A stretch of 64,000 nt of DNA from Pseudomonas sp. QTF5. GTDB taxonomy: Bacteria; Pseudomonadota; Gammaproteobacteria; Pseudomonadales; Pseudomonadaceae. The translations under genes and the position numbers were made by a program. Under the pieces are notes generated by a model. It worked only from the letters and a program-made list of their open reading frames with translations, was not told where the DNA came from and ran no database searches. How positions within the stretch are numbered: the first letter of the stretch is position 1; each line of letters begins with the position of its first letter. Below are positions 61,796 through 64,000 of this stretch, piece by piece. The stretch covers positions 1 to 64,000 of the forward strand of contig NZ_AZRW02000011.1 in assembly GCF_000512695.2 (NCBI RefSeq), read 5' to 3'.

Positions 61796-64000
61796 GGGTT
61801 TTGCTCCACAATGCGATGCTGTCGAGCAGCACCGATTCCTGATATGGCTTGCCGAGGTAGTCATTGACGCCGATGGCCATGGCGCGGTCGCGGTGTTTCT
61901 GGCCGGTACGGGAGGTGATCATGATGATTGGCAGATGCTGCAAGCGTTCGTCCGCGCGCACCTGGGTCGCCACCTCGAAGCCGTCCATGCGCGGCATTTC
62001 GATGTCCAGCAGCATCAGGTCGGGCATGTGTTCTTCGAGCAGCAACATGGCGTCGACACCGTCCTTGGCGGTCAGCACGTTCATGCCGTGGCGCTCCAGC
62101 AAACGGCTGGTGACCTTGCGCACGGTGACCGAATCGTCGACCACCAGCACCAGCAACGGCCGTTGCGACTCGGGCTCTACGTCCTGCGTCACCGGTCGTT
62201 GCGGCACCCGCGCTTGCATGGCGCGGATCGGCGCCAGCAAGTCGAGAATCAGCACCACCCGGCCATCGCCGAGAATCGTCGCGCCGGACAAACCCTGCAC
62301 CGCGGCGAACTGCGGACCAAGGCTTTTGACCACGATTTCCCGGGTGCCGGCCATGGCATCCACCTGCACCGCGACATGCCGCTCGTTGCACTGCACCAGC
62401 AATACCGGCAACGGCAGGCTCTGGCCCAGCAGTTTCGGGCGGGGGCTGGTTTTCAGCAGCTCGCCGAGATAGCACAGCTCATAACGTTGCCCGGCGTATT
62501 CGTAGGTTGGCGGATCGAGCCGGTAATGCCCTTCGAGTTCGTTGGGTAACACACGAACAATGCCGTCGATGGTGTTCAGCGGGATAGCGTATTGATCCTC
62601 TGCGCACTGCACCATCAGCGCGCGATTGACCGACACGGTGAACGGCAGGCGAATCCGGAAATGCACGCCCTGCCCCGGCACAGAGTCGATGATCATGCTG
62701 CCGCCGAGCTGCCGGACTTCTTCGTGAACCACGTCCATGCCGACGCCACGCCCGGAGATCTGGGTGATTTTCTCGGCGGTGGAGAACCCGGGTTGCAGGA
62801 TGAATTGCAGCACGTCGCGGTCGCTGATGTCGCTGTCCGCGTCGAGCAACCCGCGCTTGATCGCCTTGCGTCGCACGGCGTCCAGCGGCACGCCGGCACC
62901 GTCGTCGCGGATGTCGAAAATGATATCGCCACCCTCACGGGACAAGTCGAGGGTGATCTTGCCTTGGGCCGGTTTACCCGCCGCGATACGCACCTCGGCC
63001 GATTCCAGCCCATGGTCGACGGCGTTGCGCAGCATGTGTTCCAGCGGCGCGGCCATGCGCTCGAGAACGTTGCGGTCCATCTCGCCTTCCGCGTTGCCAA
63101 CGATAAAGTCCACGTCCTTGCCCAGTTCGCTGGCGACCTGACGAACGATGCGCTTCAAACGCGGCAGCATTCGCTCGAACGGCACCATGCGCGTACGCAT
63201 CAGGCCTTCCTGCAATTCGGTGTTGATGCGGCCCTGCTGTTGCAGCAGATTTTCCGCGTCATGATTACGCCGCTCGAGGGTTTCCTTGAGGTCGAGCAAG
63301 TCGGAGGCGGACTCGAACAGCGCCCGAGACAACTGTTGCAGCTGCGAGTGACGGTCCATCTCCAGCGGGTCGAACTCTTCGTAGCCCAGGCGTTCGGCCT
63401 CGACTTGCTGACGGCTGAGAATCCGCCCCTGGGTTTCTGTATCGAGGCGGCGCAACTGGTCGCGCATGCGCTCGATGGTGGTTTCCATCTCGCTCAGGGC
63501 CACCCGTGCGTCGTTGACCTGTTGTTCGATGCGCCCGCGGAAGATTGAAGTTTCCCCGGCCAGGTTGACCAGGTCGTCGAGCAACTCCGCCGAAACCTTG
63601 ACCGTATCGGTGCCTTCCGGTTGCAGCGTGGCTGGCTCGGCTTTTGGCGCTACAGGCAGCGTCACGGGTGCCGATGTTTCGGGCACTGCTGGATGGCTGA
63701 AATTCTTGATCGCGTCGATCAGCCGATCGGCCGGTGGCAATGGCTGACCGGCGCGGGTGGCGTCGAGCATCTGCGCCAGTCGGTCATGGCTGCGTTGCAA
63801 CAGCGAGAATAGCTCGGCGGTGGGTTGCAGCACGCCAGCCGACAAGCCTTCGTAGAGGAATTCCAGTTCGTGGGCCAGGTCGCCAATCGGCACAATCTCC
63901 ACCATCCGTGCGCCACCCTTGAGGGTGTGCAGGTCGCGCAGCAGGGTTTCCACTTCCTGGCGATTCGACGGCTCGGCCTGCCAGCGCAACAGCGCCGCGC
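61788..64000 (-). CDS. chpA: Hybrid histidine kinase ChpA, 3' part (5' end outside window)
   Basis: C-terminal about 737 residues of the very large CheA-type kinase of the type IV pilus chemosensory system. The partial protein shows, in order, the end of an Hpt domain with its phospho-site (LLRDLHTLKGGARM) and a dimerisation/linker region. Then comes the CheA kinase core (HMLRNAVDHGLESAEVRIAAG; DIRDDGAGVPLDAV; GRGVGMDVV), a CheW-like domain, and a receiver domain (VVDDSVTVRK; phospho-Asp in LLDIEMPRMDG; LGKPY). The gene runs past position 64000. It overlaps chpC by 8 bp. Confidence 0.95.
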   Translation of the reverse strand, partial: AALLRWQAEPSNRQEVETLLRDLHTLKGGARMVEIVPIGDLAHELEFLYEGLSAGVLQPTAELFSLLQRSHDRLAQMLDATRAGQPLPPADRLIDAIKNFSHPAVPETSAPVTLPVAPKAEPATLQPEGTDTVKVSAELLDDLVNLAGETSIFRGRIEQQVNDARVALSEMETTIERMRDQLRRLDTETQGRILSRQQVEAERLGYEEFDPLEMDRHSQLQQLSRALFESASDLLDLKETLERRNHDAENLLQQQGRINTELQEGLMRTRMVPFERMLPRLKRIVRQVASELGKDVDFIVGNAEGEMDRNVLERMAAPLEHMLRNAVDHGLESAEVRIAAGKPAQGKITLDLSREGGDIIFDIRDDGAGVPLDAVRRKAIKRGLLDADSDISDRDVLQFILQPGFSTAEKITQISGRGVGMDVVHEEVRQLGGSMIIDSVPGQGVHFRIRLPFTVSVNRALMVQCAEDQYAIPLNTIDGIVRVLPNELEGHYRLDPPTYEYAGQRYELCYLGELLKTSPRPKLLGQSLPLPVLLVQCNERHVAVQVDAMAGTREIVVKSLGPQFAAVQGLSGATILGDGRVVLILDLLAPIRAMQARVPQRPVTQDVEPESQRPLLVLVVDDSVTVRKVTSRLLERHGMNVLTAKDGVDAMLLLEEHMPDLMLLDIEMPRMDGFEVATQVRADERLQHLPIIMITSRTGQKHRDRAMAIGVNDYLGKPYQESVLLDSIALWSKTHA

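Overview
The window reads as chromosomal DNA of a fluorescent Pseudomonas (P. fluorescens group). The evidence is high GC with strongly Pseudomonas-like proteins, long runs of gene order shared with P. aeruginosa (betT-betIBA; fba to tkt, sahR, metK; ahcY-metF-rhlE-yceI-amine oxidase-bioA-rsmE-chpC-chpA), and more than twenty copies of the typical Pseudomonas REP/REPIN palindromes between genes. No rRNA, tRNA, prophage or CRISPR array was recognised.

Layout. 0-6.5 kb: choline to glycine betaine module (betT divergent from betI-betB-betA, perfect 20-bp BetI-type operator between). 6.8-18.9 kb: a TldD/TldE-like protease pair, an MdtD-type efflux pump, DbpA helicase, a BaiN/HI0933 flavoprotein, a YccS-type membrane protein, an orphan periplasmic binding protein, ElaA, a small winged-helix protein and a YgjP-type metallopeptidase. 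19.3-28.9 kb: a PL7 alginate-lyase-like gene, then central carbon genes on the minus strand (tkt, epd, pgk, two small lipoproteins, fba), and divergently an ArsR-methyltransferase regulator (SahR-like) with metK. 29-38.7 kb: ligB, DUF1090, cytochrome c', mltA, MAPEG and EamA proteins, an ExoU-like patatin phospholipase, a formate/nitrite-type channel and an acyl-CoA thioesterase. 38.7-44.3 kb: a promoter and a hairpin-rich untranslated segment, a complete group II intron with its RT/maturase/HNH protein, then the SAH riboswitch, ahcY and metF. 44.5-54.5 kb: a second orphan binding protein, rhlE, yceI, cytochrome b561, a YVTN beta-propeller protein with a lux-box-like site and a C6 tract at its start, a flavin amine oxidase, bioA and rsmE. 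54.6-58.3 kb: dguRABC-like D-glutamate catabolism. 58.3-61.2 kb: TrhA, a HEPN/MNT toxin-antitoxin pair and a DUF6124 gene. 61.3-64 kb: chpC and the 3' part of chpA (type IV pilus chemosensory system), cut by the window edge.

How the genes work together. Methyl-group metabolism recurs: choline oxidation makes betaine (a methyl donor), and sahR-metK, SAH-riboswitch-ahcY and metF form the S-adenosylmethionine cycle. The most unusual locus is the ahcY leader. A group II intron in the sense orientation lies between the best upstream promoter and the SAH riboswitch, so ahcY expression may need splicing or read-through of about 2.4 kb. The riboswitch itself shows a legible ON-switch: its pseudoknot strand overlaps the strand of a hairpin that masks the ahcY Shine-Dalgarno. 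Other points of interest are the ExoU homologue without visible type III secretion genes, a 104-bp AT-rich insertion inside a REP with a 3-bp target duplication, the HEPN/MNT pair lacking the canonical HEPN histidine, and the poly-C tract that puts the best ribosome binding site of the beta-propeller gene out of frame.
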